A stretch of DNA of 64,000 nt from an uncultured Sulfitobacter sp. (lineage in GTDB: Bacteria; Pseudomonadota; Alphaproteobacteria; Rhodobacterales; Rhodobacteraceae), in NCBI GenBank assembly GCA_947492925.1, contig CANLOQ010000004.1:62001-126000 (forward strand), read 5' to 3'. Every line of letters begins with the position of its first letter. Positions within the stretch are counted from its first letter, which is position 1. This document shows positions 1 through 8,157 of the stretch, piece by piece. Below the pieces are notes generated by a model. The model ran no database searches and was not told where the DNA came from. It saw nothing but the letters and a program-made list of their open reading frames with translations. A program made the position numbers and the translations under genes.

Positions 1-219
1 ACGCTTGCCACGCTTGGGATGTTGCTGACGGTTGAGGCCTACCGGTTTGGCGAAGTGTCAGCGTTGGCAACCTTTCCCTATCTGCGGATCCTTTTTGCCT
101 TACTGATTGGCTACGTCGTCTTTGCCGAAGTGGTATCGTGGCGCGCGCTGATCGGGGCGGCGATCATCGTGATCTGTGGTCTGCTGGCGGGGCGTGCAGA
201 GCGGAAGGTGCCAATGTGA
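1..219 (+). CDS. DMT/EamA family permease, C-terminal end only
   Basis: The reading frame is open from the window edge, so the N-terminus lies outside. The visible part has two hydrophobic segments separated by a short polar turn (around FAEVVSW), followed by a basic Arg/Lys tail. This is the usual ending of the last two helices of a drug/metabolite (EamA) permease, where the motif of a hydrophobic helix, then E-x-x-S/T, then a small-residue-rich helix is common. The substrate cannot be inferred. It converges on the ectoine gene doeB with only 16 bases between stop codons, so it could export or import something related to that pathway, but no evidence beyond proximity supports this. Confidence 0.6.
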   Translation, partial: TLATLGMLLTVEAYRFGEVSALATFPYLRILFALLIGYVVFAEVVSWRALIGAAIIVICGLLAGRAERKVPM

Positions 220-235
220 CAGGGTTTTGCCCTGA

Positions 236-1225
236 TCAAAGCGGCACCGCGATCAGCGCCACAAAATCCCCCATTTTGATCAGCCCCGGCACATGGCGCG
301 CGGTCAGCACGCCATCGCGGGTCGCAAAGCACAAAGTGGGGGCAACGCCGGTGCGGTCTGCGGGCCAGATGCGTGCAAGCGTCTGACCTTCGGTCACGCT
401 GTCGCCCAAATCGACCAGGTATTCCACCAGGCCCGCAGCTTCGCAAAAAACAAAGCAACGCGCGTCCGGCATGTCGAGCTGAACGGTGTTTTGCATCTGA
501 ACGTCGCCGGACAGGATACCGGTGTGGATCAGCAGGTTGTGGATACCACGCTTGGCAATGCCCAACGTGCGGGCTGTGGCGGTGCCCGCGCCGCCCAACT
601 CAGTGGTGACGAACACCTTACCCTGCGTTTCGACCTCGGTGTCGAACATGCCGACGTTGTCAATCTCAAGCATCCGTACCGAATAGGGCGCGTTGAACGC
701 CTGCATCGCCGCCATGCAGGCCGCTTCCTGTGTCTTGTCCGGCAGCACATGAGCCGCCGCAAAAGGCAGGAAATCAAGCGTGCGTCCGCCGGAATGGAAA
801 TCCAGCACAATGTCGGCCTGAGGGACAAGGCGGGTGGCGATGTAGTGACAGATTTTCTGCGTGACCGTGCCGTCGGGCCGACCGGGAAAACTGCGGTTCA
901 TGTTGGCCCCGTCGATGGGTGAGCATCGGGCACCGGCGGCAAATGCGGGCATGTTCATCATGGGCAGAAGGATCACGCGGCCTTTGATCTGTTCCGGTCT
1001 CAGCGTCACCGCGAGCTCTTGCAGGGCAATCGGACCTTCGTATTCATCACCGTGGTTCGCCGCAGTTAAAAGAGCCGTTGGCCCCTGCCCGTTTGCAATC
1101 ACCGTGATCGGGATCATGACCGAACCCCAGGCGCTGTCGTCGCGGCTGTGGGGCAGTTTCAGAAAACCGTGGTGGACCCCTTGGGCGTCAAGCGGAATGG
1201 TGGCGGTGATCGGGGTGTTTGTCAT
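236..1225 (-). CDS. doeB: N-alpha-acetyl-L-2,4-diaminobutyrate deacetylase (DoeB/EutE)
   Basis: Member of the succinylglutamate desuccinylase/aspartoacylase zinc carboxypeptidase family, 329 aa. The zinc ligands are visible in NHGDEYEG (about residues 57-64, His and Glu) with a downstream DFHSGG motif. Together with the ectoine hydrolase immediately upstream this identifies DoeB, which removes acetate from N-alpha-acetyl-diaminobutyrate to give L-2,4-diaminobutyrate in the cytoplasm. A GTG lies 12 bases upstream in frame, but the ATG at 1225 gives an ATGA overlap with the doeA stop, so it is preferred. The pair is translationally coupled. Alternative: another acyl-amino-acid deacylase, unlikely given the context. 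Confidence 0.88.
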   Translation of the reverse strand: MTNTPITATIPLDAQGVHHGFLKLPHSRDDSAWGSVMIPITVIANGQGPTALLTAANHGDEYEGPIALQELAVTLRPEQIKGRVILLPMMNMPAFAAGARCSPIDGANMNRSFPGRPDGTVTQKICHYIATRLVPQADIVLDFHSGGRTLDFLPFAAAHVLPDKTQEAACMAAMQAFNAPYSVRMLEIDNVGMFDTEVETQGKVFVTTELGGAGTATARTLGIAKRGIHNLLIHTGILSGDVQMQNTVQLDMPDARCFVFCEAAGLVEYLVDLGDSVTEGQTLARIWPADRTGVAPTLCFATRDGVLTARHVPGLIKMGDFVALIAVPL

Positions 1226-2406
1226 GCCTTGACCCACATCTCACGGGGTGTGGAACAAAAGCATTCGGCACCCGCTTCTGTTATCAGGATCGGTTCGGTA
1301 ATCTCAAGCCCGCCATCGTCGAGCCAGAGCGCGGGCATGAAATGAAATGTCATTCCCGGTTCAAGCAGTGTGGTGTCGCCGCGCCGGAACGAAATTGTCC
1401 GCTCGCCCCAGTCGGGCGGATAGCTGATACCGATGGCATAGCCGCAGCGGCTGTCCTTCTCGAAGCCTGCCTTGTTGAGCGAGATGTTAAAGGCATTGGC
1501 GATGTCCTGTGCCTGATTGCCCGGTCTGGCCTGTTCAAGCGCAACGGCCATCGCATCGAGCACCGCCGCCTCCGCGTCGCGGTATTTTTGCGGGGGTTTG
1601 CCCAGAAACAGGGTACGCGATTGAGGGCATTGATAGCGCCGGTGTGCGCCCGCGATTTCAAAAAAGGTCGCCTCGCCGGTTTGCATGGGTCTGTCGTCCC
1701 ACGTCAGATGCGGGGCGGTCGCATCCATCCCCGAAGGTGCCATTGGAACAATGGCCGGATAATCGCCCCAGTGTCCCTGCGCACCCCGAATGCCGGTGGC
1801 GTAGATTTCGGCGATGAGGTCATTCTTGCGCAGGCCGGGTTCGGCCAGTTCCAGAATGCGGCTGTGCATCGCTTCGACAATCCGCGCGGCGCGGCGCATG
1901 TAGATGATTTCCTGATCAGATTTGATCGCACGTTGCCAGTTCACCAGACCGGTCGCATCGTAGACATTGGCCTGCGGCAGCGCTTGAGTCAGCGCGTGGT
2001 GTGCGGCGGCGGTGTAATAGTAGTTATCAAGTTCCACACCCAGCTTTGCAGTCTCCAACCCCAGTTCAGCCAGCAGCGCGGCCAGCTCCTGCATCGGGTG
2101 TTTGTCGGGGTTCTGTACAAATGTATCGTCATAGCCACGGATACTGTCACCGTCGGGCATAAAAACAGTCCGCTGGGCGCCAAGCGCATCCATTGCCCGG
2201 CCCCACCAGACCGGCTCGCCTTCCTGTCGCAAAATGACACCTTGATGCACGTAAAAGGACCATCCGTCATAACCGGTCAGCCACGCCATATTCGACGGGT
2301 CGGTCACGAAGATCGCGTCCAGACCCCGTTGCGCCATCGCCGCGCGTGTCCTGCTGATGCGCGCTGAGTATTCAGCTGTGGTAAAATTTGCATCCTTGTC
2401 GGTCAT
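1222..2406 (-). CDS. doeA: Ectoine hydrolase (M24 aminopeptidase-like family)
   Basis: A 394-aa protein of the creatinase/M24 'pita-bread' fold. The N-terminal creatinase-like domain contains the TDPSNMAWLTGYDGWSFY region, and the C-terminal catalytic domain contains GYAIGISYPPDWGERT and LEPGMTFHFMP, which match ectoine hydrolases DoeA/EutD rather than prolidases; several canonical M24 metal ligands are replaced. It opens the ectoine ring to N-acetyl-diaminobutyrate isomers, the first step of ectoine use as a C and N source. The frame stays open upstream to 2505, but the ATG at 2406 matches the family N-terminus. It heads the doeA-doeB operon and is divergent from the aminotransferase at 2554. 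Confidence 0.9.
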   Translation of the reverse strand: MTDKDANFTTAEYSARISRTRAAMAQRGLDAIFVTDPSNMAWLTGYDGWSFYVHQGVILRQEGEPVWWGRAMDALGAQRTVFMPDGDSIRGYDDTFVQNPDKHPMQELAALLAELGLETAKLGVELDNYYYTAAAHHALTQALPQANVYDATGLVNWQRAIKSDQEIIYMRRAARIVEAMHSRILELAEPGLRKNDLIAEIYATGIRGAQGHWGDYPAIVPMAPSGMDATAPHLTWDDRPMQTGEATFFEIAGAHRRYQCPQSRTLFLGKPPQKYRDAEAAVLDAMAVALEQARPGNQAQDIANAFNISLNKAGFEKDSRCGYAIGISYPPDWGERTISFRRGDTTLLEPGMTFHFMPALWLDDGGLEITEPILITEAGAECFCSTPREMWVKA

Positions 2407-2553
2407 GCGCCGCCCCCCTGCCCCGATCTGGCCCGGTTGAAACCGTGCTGCGTTTCTCGGCGCGTGACAAGCGTTCAATCGGGATCGGGGGTTTCCTTTT
2501 GGCAAACGTCATGGTGGATATGAGGGGAAGCAACGCGCGCGCCGGAGGATGCC

Positions 2554-3933
2554 ATGACACACCCGATGACCAACGATCAGCTGACCCAGTGGGACCACGA
2601 CCACTTTTTCCACCCGTCGACACATCTGGGCCAGTTTGCCCGGCGCGAGGTGGGCAACAGGATCATCACGGGTGCAGAAGGTGTGCACATCACCGACCGC
2701 GAGGGGCGTCGGTCACTGGATGCATTTGCGGGGCTGTATTGTGTGAATGTCGGCTACGGACGCAGGGAGATTGCCGATGCCATTGCCGAACAGGCGCATG
2801 AGCTGGCGTACTTCCATTCCTATGCAGGCCACGGATCAGAAGCTTCGATCACGCTGTCACGCATGGTGGCAGAACGCGCACCCGAGGGCATGAACCACGT
2901 CTATTTCGGGATGTCGGGATCGGACGCCAATGAGACGAACATCAAACTGGTCTGGTATTACAATAATATCCTTGGGCGGCCCGAAAAGAAAAAGATCATC
3001 TCGCGCTGGCGCGGCTATCACGGTTCCGGCCTGATGACGGGCTCGCTGACGGGTTTGTCGCTGTTTCACAACAAATTCGATCTGCCACTGGCGCAGGTGG
3101 TGCATACCGAAGCGCCCTATTTCTACCGCCGCGCGGACCGCGACATGGACGAGGCTGCCTTTAGTGCTGATTGTGCGGCCAAACTGGAGGCGCTGATCGC
3201 GCGTGAAGGGGCAGACACAATTGCGGCCTTTATCGGAGAGCCGCTGCTGGGCACCGGCGGCATTGTCCCGCCGCCTGCGGGCTATTGGGAAGCCATTCAG
3301 GCGGTGCTGGACAAACATGACATCCTTTTGATCGTGGATGAGGTGGTGACCGGGTTTGGCCGTCTGGGCAGTATGATGGGGTCCGGTCACTATGGATTGA
3401 AGCCTGATCTGTTGACCATCGCCAAGGGTCTGACCTCGGCCTATGCCCCGCTGTCGGGTTCTGTCGTATCGGACCGAATGTGGAAAGTGCTTGAGCGTGG
3501 CACGGATGAAAACGGGCCGCTGGGCCACGGCTGGACCTATTCGGCTCATCCCATCGGGGCGGCAGCGGGCGTGGCAAACCTGAAGCTGATCGACAGTCTT
3601 GATCTGGTCAGCAACGCAGGCACCGTGGGCGCATATCTGAACAAGATCATGGCAGACGCGCTGGCCGATCATCCGAATGTGGGTGAAGTGCGCGGAGAGG
3701 GCATGTTATGCGCTGTTGAACTGGTCAAGGACCGTGACGACCGCGTGTTTTTTGACAGTGCTGACAAGACCAGCCCGCGTGTCGTGGCCGCCATGCTTGA
3801 GAAAGGGGTGATTGCCCGGGCGATGCCGCAAAGCGACATCATCGGATTTGCGCCGCCCCTGTCCCTGACCCGCGCGCAGGCTGAGGAAATCGTTGCCGTG
3901 ACACATGCTGCTGTGACCGAAGTTCTGGGATGA
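2554..3933 (+). CDS. Class III PLP aminotransferase, probable diaminobutyrate transaminase of ectoine catabolism
   Basis: A 459-aa class III (omega) aminotransferase. The PLP-binding Asp is in the LLIVDEVVTGFGR segment, the GMSGSDANETNIK motif binds the cofactor phosphate, and the catalytic Lys lies in LTIAKGLTSAY. An SD (GGAGG) sits 8 bases before the ATG. It is transcribed divergently from doeA-doeB. In other ectoine-degrading Rhodobacterales and Halomonas an aminotransferase (Atf/DoeD) converts diaminobutyrate to aspartate semialdehyde, and this gene is the natural candidate. The semialdehyde dehydrogenase that would follow is not next to it. A generic aspartate-family omega-transaminase remains possible. 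Confidence 0.75.
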   Translation: MTHPMTNDQLTQWDHDHFFHPSTHLGQFARREVGNRIITGAEGVHITDREGRRSLDAFAGLYCVNVGYGRREIADAIAEQAHELAYFHSYAGHGSEASITLSRMVAERAPEGMNHVYFGMSGSDANETNIKLVWYYNNILGRPEKKKIISRWRGYHGSGLMTGSLTGLSLFHNKFDLPLAQVVHTEAPYFYRRADRDMDEAAFSADCAAKLEALIAREGADTIAAFIGEPLLGTGGIVPPPAGYWEAIQAVLDKHDILLIVDEVVTGFGRLGSMMGSGHYGLKPDLLTIAKGLTSAYAPLSGSVVSDRMWKVLERGTDENGPLGHGWTYSAHPIGAAAGVANLKLIDSLDLVSNAGTVGAYLNKIMADALADHPNVGEVRGEGMLCAVELVKDRDDRVFFDSADKTSPRVVAAMLEKGVIARAMPQSDIIGFAPPLSLTRAQAEEIVAVTHAAVTEVLG

Positions 3934-4088
3934 TCATGCCAACGCTGCATGCGTTTGCCGGACCGTTTTGCGGACGGTTGCCGCCTGCCTGACCCTACGA
4001 CAGAAGCGCAATACGGTTGACTCGCTCCGGGTTTTCCATGTGGATTGAAACATAACCAAAAATTCCAATCCCAAGGGAGGCCGCCCCG

Positions 4089-7000
4089 ATGAGCGAGAAT
4101 CCGAAGCTTGAGCGCATTCCAATGCCGGACAAGATGCCGATCGTCGGCAACATCCTGTCTGTGGACAAGGATCAACCGCTGCAAAGCCTGATGGAACTGA
4201 CGCGCGAGTTGGGGCCAATCATGCGCATGGATATGATGGGCACGCCGCTGGTCGTTGCCTCGGGTCACGAACTGGTGGAAGAGCTGTGCGATGAGACGCG
4301 GTTCGACAAGGCGGTGCGCGGCACGTTGCGCCGGGTACGGGCCATCGGGGGTGACGGGCTTTTTACCGGTGACACGCAGGAACCGAACTGGGGCAAGGCG
4401 CATAACATCCTTTTGCCGACCTTCAGTCGACAGGCGATGAGCAATTACTTTCCCATGATGCTGGATGTGGCAGGGCAGCTGTGTCTCAAGTGGGAGCGGA
4501 TGAACGCGGACGATGATATTGATGTCGTGCACGACATGACGGCCGTGGCGCTGGATACCATCGGAATCTGCGGGTTCAACTACCGCTTTAATTCCTTCTA
4601 CCGCGAGGATTACCACCCCTTTATTGACGCGCTCACGCGCACGCTGGAAACCTCGATGATGCAGCGGGGCCTGCCTTTGGAAAGCACGCTGTTGAAAAAG
4701 CGTCTGGACCAGAAGGAAAAAGACGTCGCCTATATGAATACGCTGGTGGACGACATCATCGCGGAGCGGCGCAAGACCGGCGGGTCGGGCGAGAATGACC
4801 TGCTGAACTACATGCTGGATGGTGTGGACAAGGTCACGGGCGAAACCCTTTCGGATGAAAACATCCGTTACCAGATCAACACCTTCCTGATTGCGGGGCA
4901 TGAGACGACCTCGGGCCTGATGTCTTTCACCATGTATTTCCTGATGAACCACCCCGATGTACTGGCCAAAGCATACGAGGAAGTGGACCGCGTTTTGGGC
5001 CGCGACATCTCGGTGCAGCCGACGCAGAAACAGGTCAATCAGCTGACCTATATCAACCAGATTTTGCTGGAGGCGTTGCGGCTCTGGCCGACTGCCCCCG
5101 CTTTCTCTGTCTACCCTTACGAAGACGAGATTATCGGCGGAAAATACAAGCTGAAGAAAAACACCTTTACCACCGTGCTGCTGCTGATGCTGCACCGCGA
5201 CAAGAGCGTCTGGGGCGAGAATGCGGAAGAGTTCAACCCCGACAACTTCTCGCGTGAAGCCGTAGCGGGGCGACCTGCGAATGCCTACAAACCTTTTGGC
5301 AACGGGCAGCGGGCCTGTATCGGGCGACAGTTCGCGATGCAGGAGGCGGTGCTGGTTGTCGGCATGATCCTGCAACGGTTTGAATTGGTGGATCATGAAA
5401 ACTGGCAGTTCAAGATCAAGGAAAGCATGTCGATCAAGCCGGACGGGCTGCGCATGAAAGTGCGGATGCGCAAGGATGTGAAGCGCAGCAATCTGGTGCC
5501 GGGATCGGCGGGCGATACAGGTGCAGGCGCATCTGGGCTGACAGATACGGCCAAGCGGCCAAGCCACGGGACACCGGCCTTGATCCTTTACGGGTCGAAC
5601 CTTGGCACGACGGAAGATTACGCGCGCACGCTGGCGCGGACGGCGGACCTGAACGGGTTCGATGTGACACTGGCAGAGCTGGACGACTACGCGGGCAAAC
5701 TGCCCACGTCCGGTGCGGTGCTGATCGCCTGCGCGTCCTACAACGGTTCGCCACCCGATAATGCGGTGAAGTTCGTGGAATGGCTGGAAGGCGCAGAGGC
5801 CGGGGCGGCATCGGGGGTGCATTACACCGTCTTTGGCTGTGGTCACAGCGACTGGGCGGCGACCTTTCAGGCCACGCCGCGCATCATCGACGACGCCCTT
5901 GAGCGGTTGGGCGGCACACGCGTTGCGCCGCGCGGTGAAGGTGATGCGCGCGATGATATTGATGAACAATTTGACGCCTGGGCTGGCGGTGTCTGGCCTG
6001 CGGTGGCCGGTGCACTGTCGCTTGATCTGGACCTGACCAGCAGCGCAGACGCCGCGCCCCTTTATGAAGTGGAACGGTTGAGCGAGCGGGACGCGAACCC
6101 GGTTGCCCATCAGGCGGGCGCAAAAACCGCCAAAGTAGTGGTAAACCGCGAGTTGCAAAATGTTGACGCGTCGGGACGGTCCACGCGTCATGTGGAAGTG
6201 GCGATGCCGGAGGGGATGACCTACCGCACGGGCGACCATCTGAGCGTGGTGCCTGTGAACCCCGATGCCTTGGTGTCACGGGTGCTGAAACGCTTTGGCT
6301 TTTCCGCGGATGCGCAGATCAGGATCACCTCGACCTCGGACGATCACAGCCAATTGCCAGTCGACACACCTTTGTCGGTACACCGCCTGTTATCGCAGAT
6401 GCTTGAGCTGCAATCCGTTGCATCACGCCGCGATGTGGCGACGCTGGCGCGGCATACGGAGTGCCCGCATTCGGGACCAAAGCTGGAGGCACTGGCGGGA
6501 GACGACTATAAATCAAAGGTACAGCAAAAGCGCCTGTCGGTGCTGGACCTGCTTGAAGAATTCGAGGCATGTACGCCGCCCTTCGGTGTGTTCCTTGAGC
6601 TGATGCCAATGCTGACGCCGCGCTATTATTCAATTTCGTCTTCCGCGATGGTCGATGCGAAAACCGCGTCGATGACGGTGGGCGTGGTCAGCGAACCGGC
6701 AATTTCAGGGCGAGGGCAATTCAACGGCATCTGCTCTAACTATCTGGCGGATCATGATGCTGGCGATACGCTGCAAGTCGCAGTGCGCGGAACAAGCGAC
6801 GGGTTCCGCCTGCCCGACGATCCGCAGACGCCTATCATCATGATCGGCCCCGGCACCGGCATCGCACCCTTCCGGGGATTCCTGCAGGAGCGTGCAGCGC
6901 TGAAAGCGCAAGGCAAGACCCTTGGTCCCGCGATGTTGTTCTTCGGATGCCGCCATCCGGATCAGGACTATATCTATCAAGACGAGTTGGAGAGCCACGC

Positions 7001-7286
7001 AAAGGACGGCATTGTGGACCTGCATGTCGCGTTCTCGCGGCACGAAAAGAAGACCTATGTGCAGGACCTGATCCGCGAACGGCGCGATGAGGTTTGGGCG
7101 CTTTTGGAACAGGGCGCGCAGGTGTTCGTTTGCGGCGATGGAAGCCGGATGGAGCCGGACGTGCGCCGCGCGCTGTCGCTGATCTATTCCGAGGAAAAGG
7201 ATGTAGGCGCAGAGGCGGCGGATACGTGGATGGACCAGATGTCAGACGAAGGGCGCTATGCTCTGGATGTCTGGGCATCGACCTGA
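4089..7286 (+). CDS. Self-sufficient cytochrome P450/NADPH-P450 reductase fusion (CYP102-type fatty acid hydroxylase)
   Basis: A 1065-aa fusion with the domain order of P450 BM3 (1049 aa). P450 domain about 1-465: I-helix AGHETTS (269-275), ExxR as EALR (328-331), heme-thiolate FGNGQRACIG with Cys410, and a Phe in GDGLFT (Phe92) where BM3 has its active-site Phe87. An about 30-residue Gly/Ala/Ser linker follows. The FMN flavodoxin domain starts near 498 (GSNLGTTE); FAD binding is at RYYSIS (845-850), NADPH binding at GPGTGIAPFRG (920-930), and the C-terminus is DVWAST. The family hydroxylates medium to long fatty acids near the omega end. SD AAGGGAGG precedes the ATG. The gene stands alone but opens a lipid-storage block. 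No Tat or Sec signal, so cytoplasmic. Confidence 0.93.
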   Translation: MSENPKLERIPMPDKMPIVGNILSVDKDQPLQSLMELTRELGPIMRMDMMGTPLVVASGHELVEELCDETRFDKAVRGTLRRVRAIGGDGLFTGDTQEPNWGKAHNILLPTFSRQAMSNYFPMMLDVAGQLCLKWERMNADDDIDVVHDMTAVALDTIGICGFNYRFNSFYREDYHPFIDALTRTLETSMMQRGLPLESTLLKKRLDQKEKDVAYMNTLVDDIIAERRKTGGSGENDLLNYMLDGVDKVTGETLSDENIRYQINTFLIAGHETTSGLMSFTMYFLMNHPDVLAKAYEEVDRVLGRDISVQPTQKQVNQLTYINQILLEALRLWPTAPAFSVYPYEDEIIGGKYKLKKNTFTTVLLLMLHRDKSVWGENAEEFNPDNFSREAVAGRPANAYKPFGNGQRACIGRQFAMQEAVLVVGMILQRFELVDHENWQFKIKESMSIKPDGLRMKVRMRKDVKRSNLVPGSAGDTGAGASGLTDTAKRPSHGTPALILYGSNLGTTEDYARTLARTADLNGFDVTLAELDDYAGKLPTSGAVLIACASYNGSPPDNAVKFVEWLEGAEAGAASGVHYTVFGCGHSDWAATFQATPRIIDDALERLGGTRVAPRGEGDARDDIDEQFDAWAGGVWPAVAGALSLDLDLTSSADAAPLYEVERLSERDANPVAHQAGAKTAKVVVNRELQNVDASGRSTRHVEVAMPEGMTYRTGDHLSVVPVNPDALVSRVLKRFGFSADAQIRITSTSDDHSQLPVDTPLSVHRLLSQMLELQSVASRRDVATLARHTECPHSGPKLEALAGDDYKSKVQQKRLSVLDLLEEFEACTPPFGVFLELMPMLTPRYYSISSSAMVDAKTASMTVGVVSEPAISGRGQFNGICSNYLADHDAGDTLQVAVRGTSDGFRLPDDPQTPIIMIGPGTGIAPFRGFLQERAALKAQGKTLGPAMLFFGCRHPDQDYIYQDELESHAKDGIVDLHVAFSRHEKKTYVQDLIRERRDEVWALLEQGAQVFVCGDGSRMEPDVRRALSLIYSEEKDVGAEAADTWMDQMSDEGRYALDVWAST

Positions 7287-7297
7287 TGGATACAAAA

Positions 7298-7320
7298 AAG
7301 CCCGCCATTATGGCGGGCTT
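7298..7320 (-). terminator. Intrinsic terminator between the P450 fusion and the phasin gene
   Basis: Perfect 10-bp stem AAGCCCGCCA / TGGCGGGCTT with a 3-base loop. The A-run just left of it (7294-7299) gives a U-tract for minus-strand transcripts, so it most likely ends the phasin mRNA. It may also stop P450 transcripts, but no U-tract follows on the plus strand. Confidence 0.8.
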
Positions 7321-7345
7321 GATCGTCTTTGATGATCGCTGAAGC

Positions 7346-7816
7346 TTAGGCAGCTTTGTCGGACTTCATCATGTTTGTCGCGGTGCCGCGCAGCTCTTCG
7401 GAAGTCTCGGTGACGACGTCACGGACATACTCGACTGCGGCACGGGCGTTGTTCATGGAGCATGTGGACTGCTCGCGCACGTACTCGGACTGGATCTGCA
7501 TCGCGTCGGAGATTGACTTGGCTTCTGCCAGTTTCTCGGCGGTCTTGATGCCACGGTTCACGTTGACATAAGCCGCATCTGCCATGTTGTTCAGGATGTT
7601 GGCGTAACCGCGTGCGGCACGCACCAGAACGCTTTCCAGCTGCTCGTTGTACTTCTTGGATGTGGCCAGCAGGTCCTCTGCACGCTCTTCAGCAGTGTGC
7701 GTGGTGCGCTTGACCATCTCGCGCGCGCCTTCGGCAACGCGGTCGGTGATTTTGTTGTCGTTGTCCGCTGTTTTGGTTGCGGATGTCTTGGCGGTTGTTT
7801 CTATCTTCTTGGTCAT
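7346..7816 (-). CDS. Phasin family protein (PHA granule-associated)
   Basis: A 156-aa protein, almost entirely amphipathic helix, with an N-terminal Lys/Thr/Ala-rich segment and a phasin-type core: repeated E-R-A-x-x-L, NxMADAAYVNVNRG and SEYVREQ heptad-like stretches ending in a charged tail (KSDKAA). Phasins coat polyhydroxyalkanoate granules and control their size and number. A PHA synthase and depolymerase lie 5 kb downstream, which supports this role. It is monocistronic, with an intrinsic terminator after it and an AT-rich upstream region carrying a TGC-rich element. Confidence 0.8.
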   Translation of the reverse strand: MTKKIETTAKTSATKTADNDNKITDRVAEGAREMVKRTTHTAEERAEDLLATSKKYNEQLESVLVRAARGYANILNNMADAAYVNVNRGIKTAEKLAEAKSISDAMQIQSEYVREQSTCSMNNARAAVEYVRDVVTETSEELRGTATNMMKSDKAA

Positions 7817-7897
7817 CTTAGTTTCTCCATTCTTTTCAAGCTATGGGTGCGTCCGGTTTGGTTCCAACCCCGGATGAGAGGTATATGGGGGCTGAAA

Positions 7898-7910
7898 TGC
7901 TGCGCTGCAA
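7898..7910. promoter_or_regulatory. TGC-rich element upstream of the phasin gene (possible PhaR-type site)
   Basis: The element TGCTGCGCTGCAA lies about 80 bases ahead of the phasin start. PhaR repressors of Paracoccus and relatives bind TGC-rich repeats upstream of phasin and PHA genes. A comparable TGC/GCA element occurs before the MaoC-phaC operon at 12596-12614. No phaR gene is in the window, so this is a resemblance only. The rest of 7817-8157 is AT-rich and shows no gene; it must hold the promoters of the divergent phasin and DUF445 genes, but I cannot assign clear -35/-10 boxes. Confidence 0.3.
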
Positions 7911-8157
7911 CATTTTTGATAAGTGACGTTGGGTCAAATTACGTCAACTTTCCGCAAGTCATTGAAAATATGAAAAAGTGGTGGAGGAATTGCCACATTT
8001 GAAAAGAAAAGTATAAGACTTTACGTCCAATTTGGAACCCTATTCGCTGCCACTTGTATCAATAAAGTTGCCCGCCATGCTGCATAGCAGCATATTGAAC
8101 CGTATACGAGGGAGCATTAAACGTGCACAAGCAAAGGACCCGGACGGAGCAAAACGC

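Noticed and set aside
1219-2367. A 382-codon plus-strand frame opposite doeA
   Set aside because: Shadow of doeA, whose motifs are intact.
2421-2490. Inverted repeat CCCCGATC / GATCGGGG in the doeA-aminotransferase promoter region
   Set aside because: Arms are 54 bases apart and GC-rich, so the repeat is easily explained by chance; no known ectoine-regulator site matches.
3669-6239. An 856-codon open frame on the minus strand opposite the P450 fusion
   Set aside because: It lies antisense to a protein with intact domains and arises from GC-rich codons; the translation is low-complexity Arg/His-rich with no motif and no SD.
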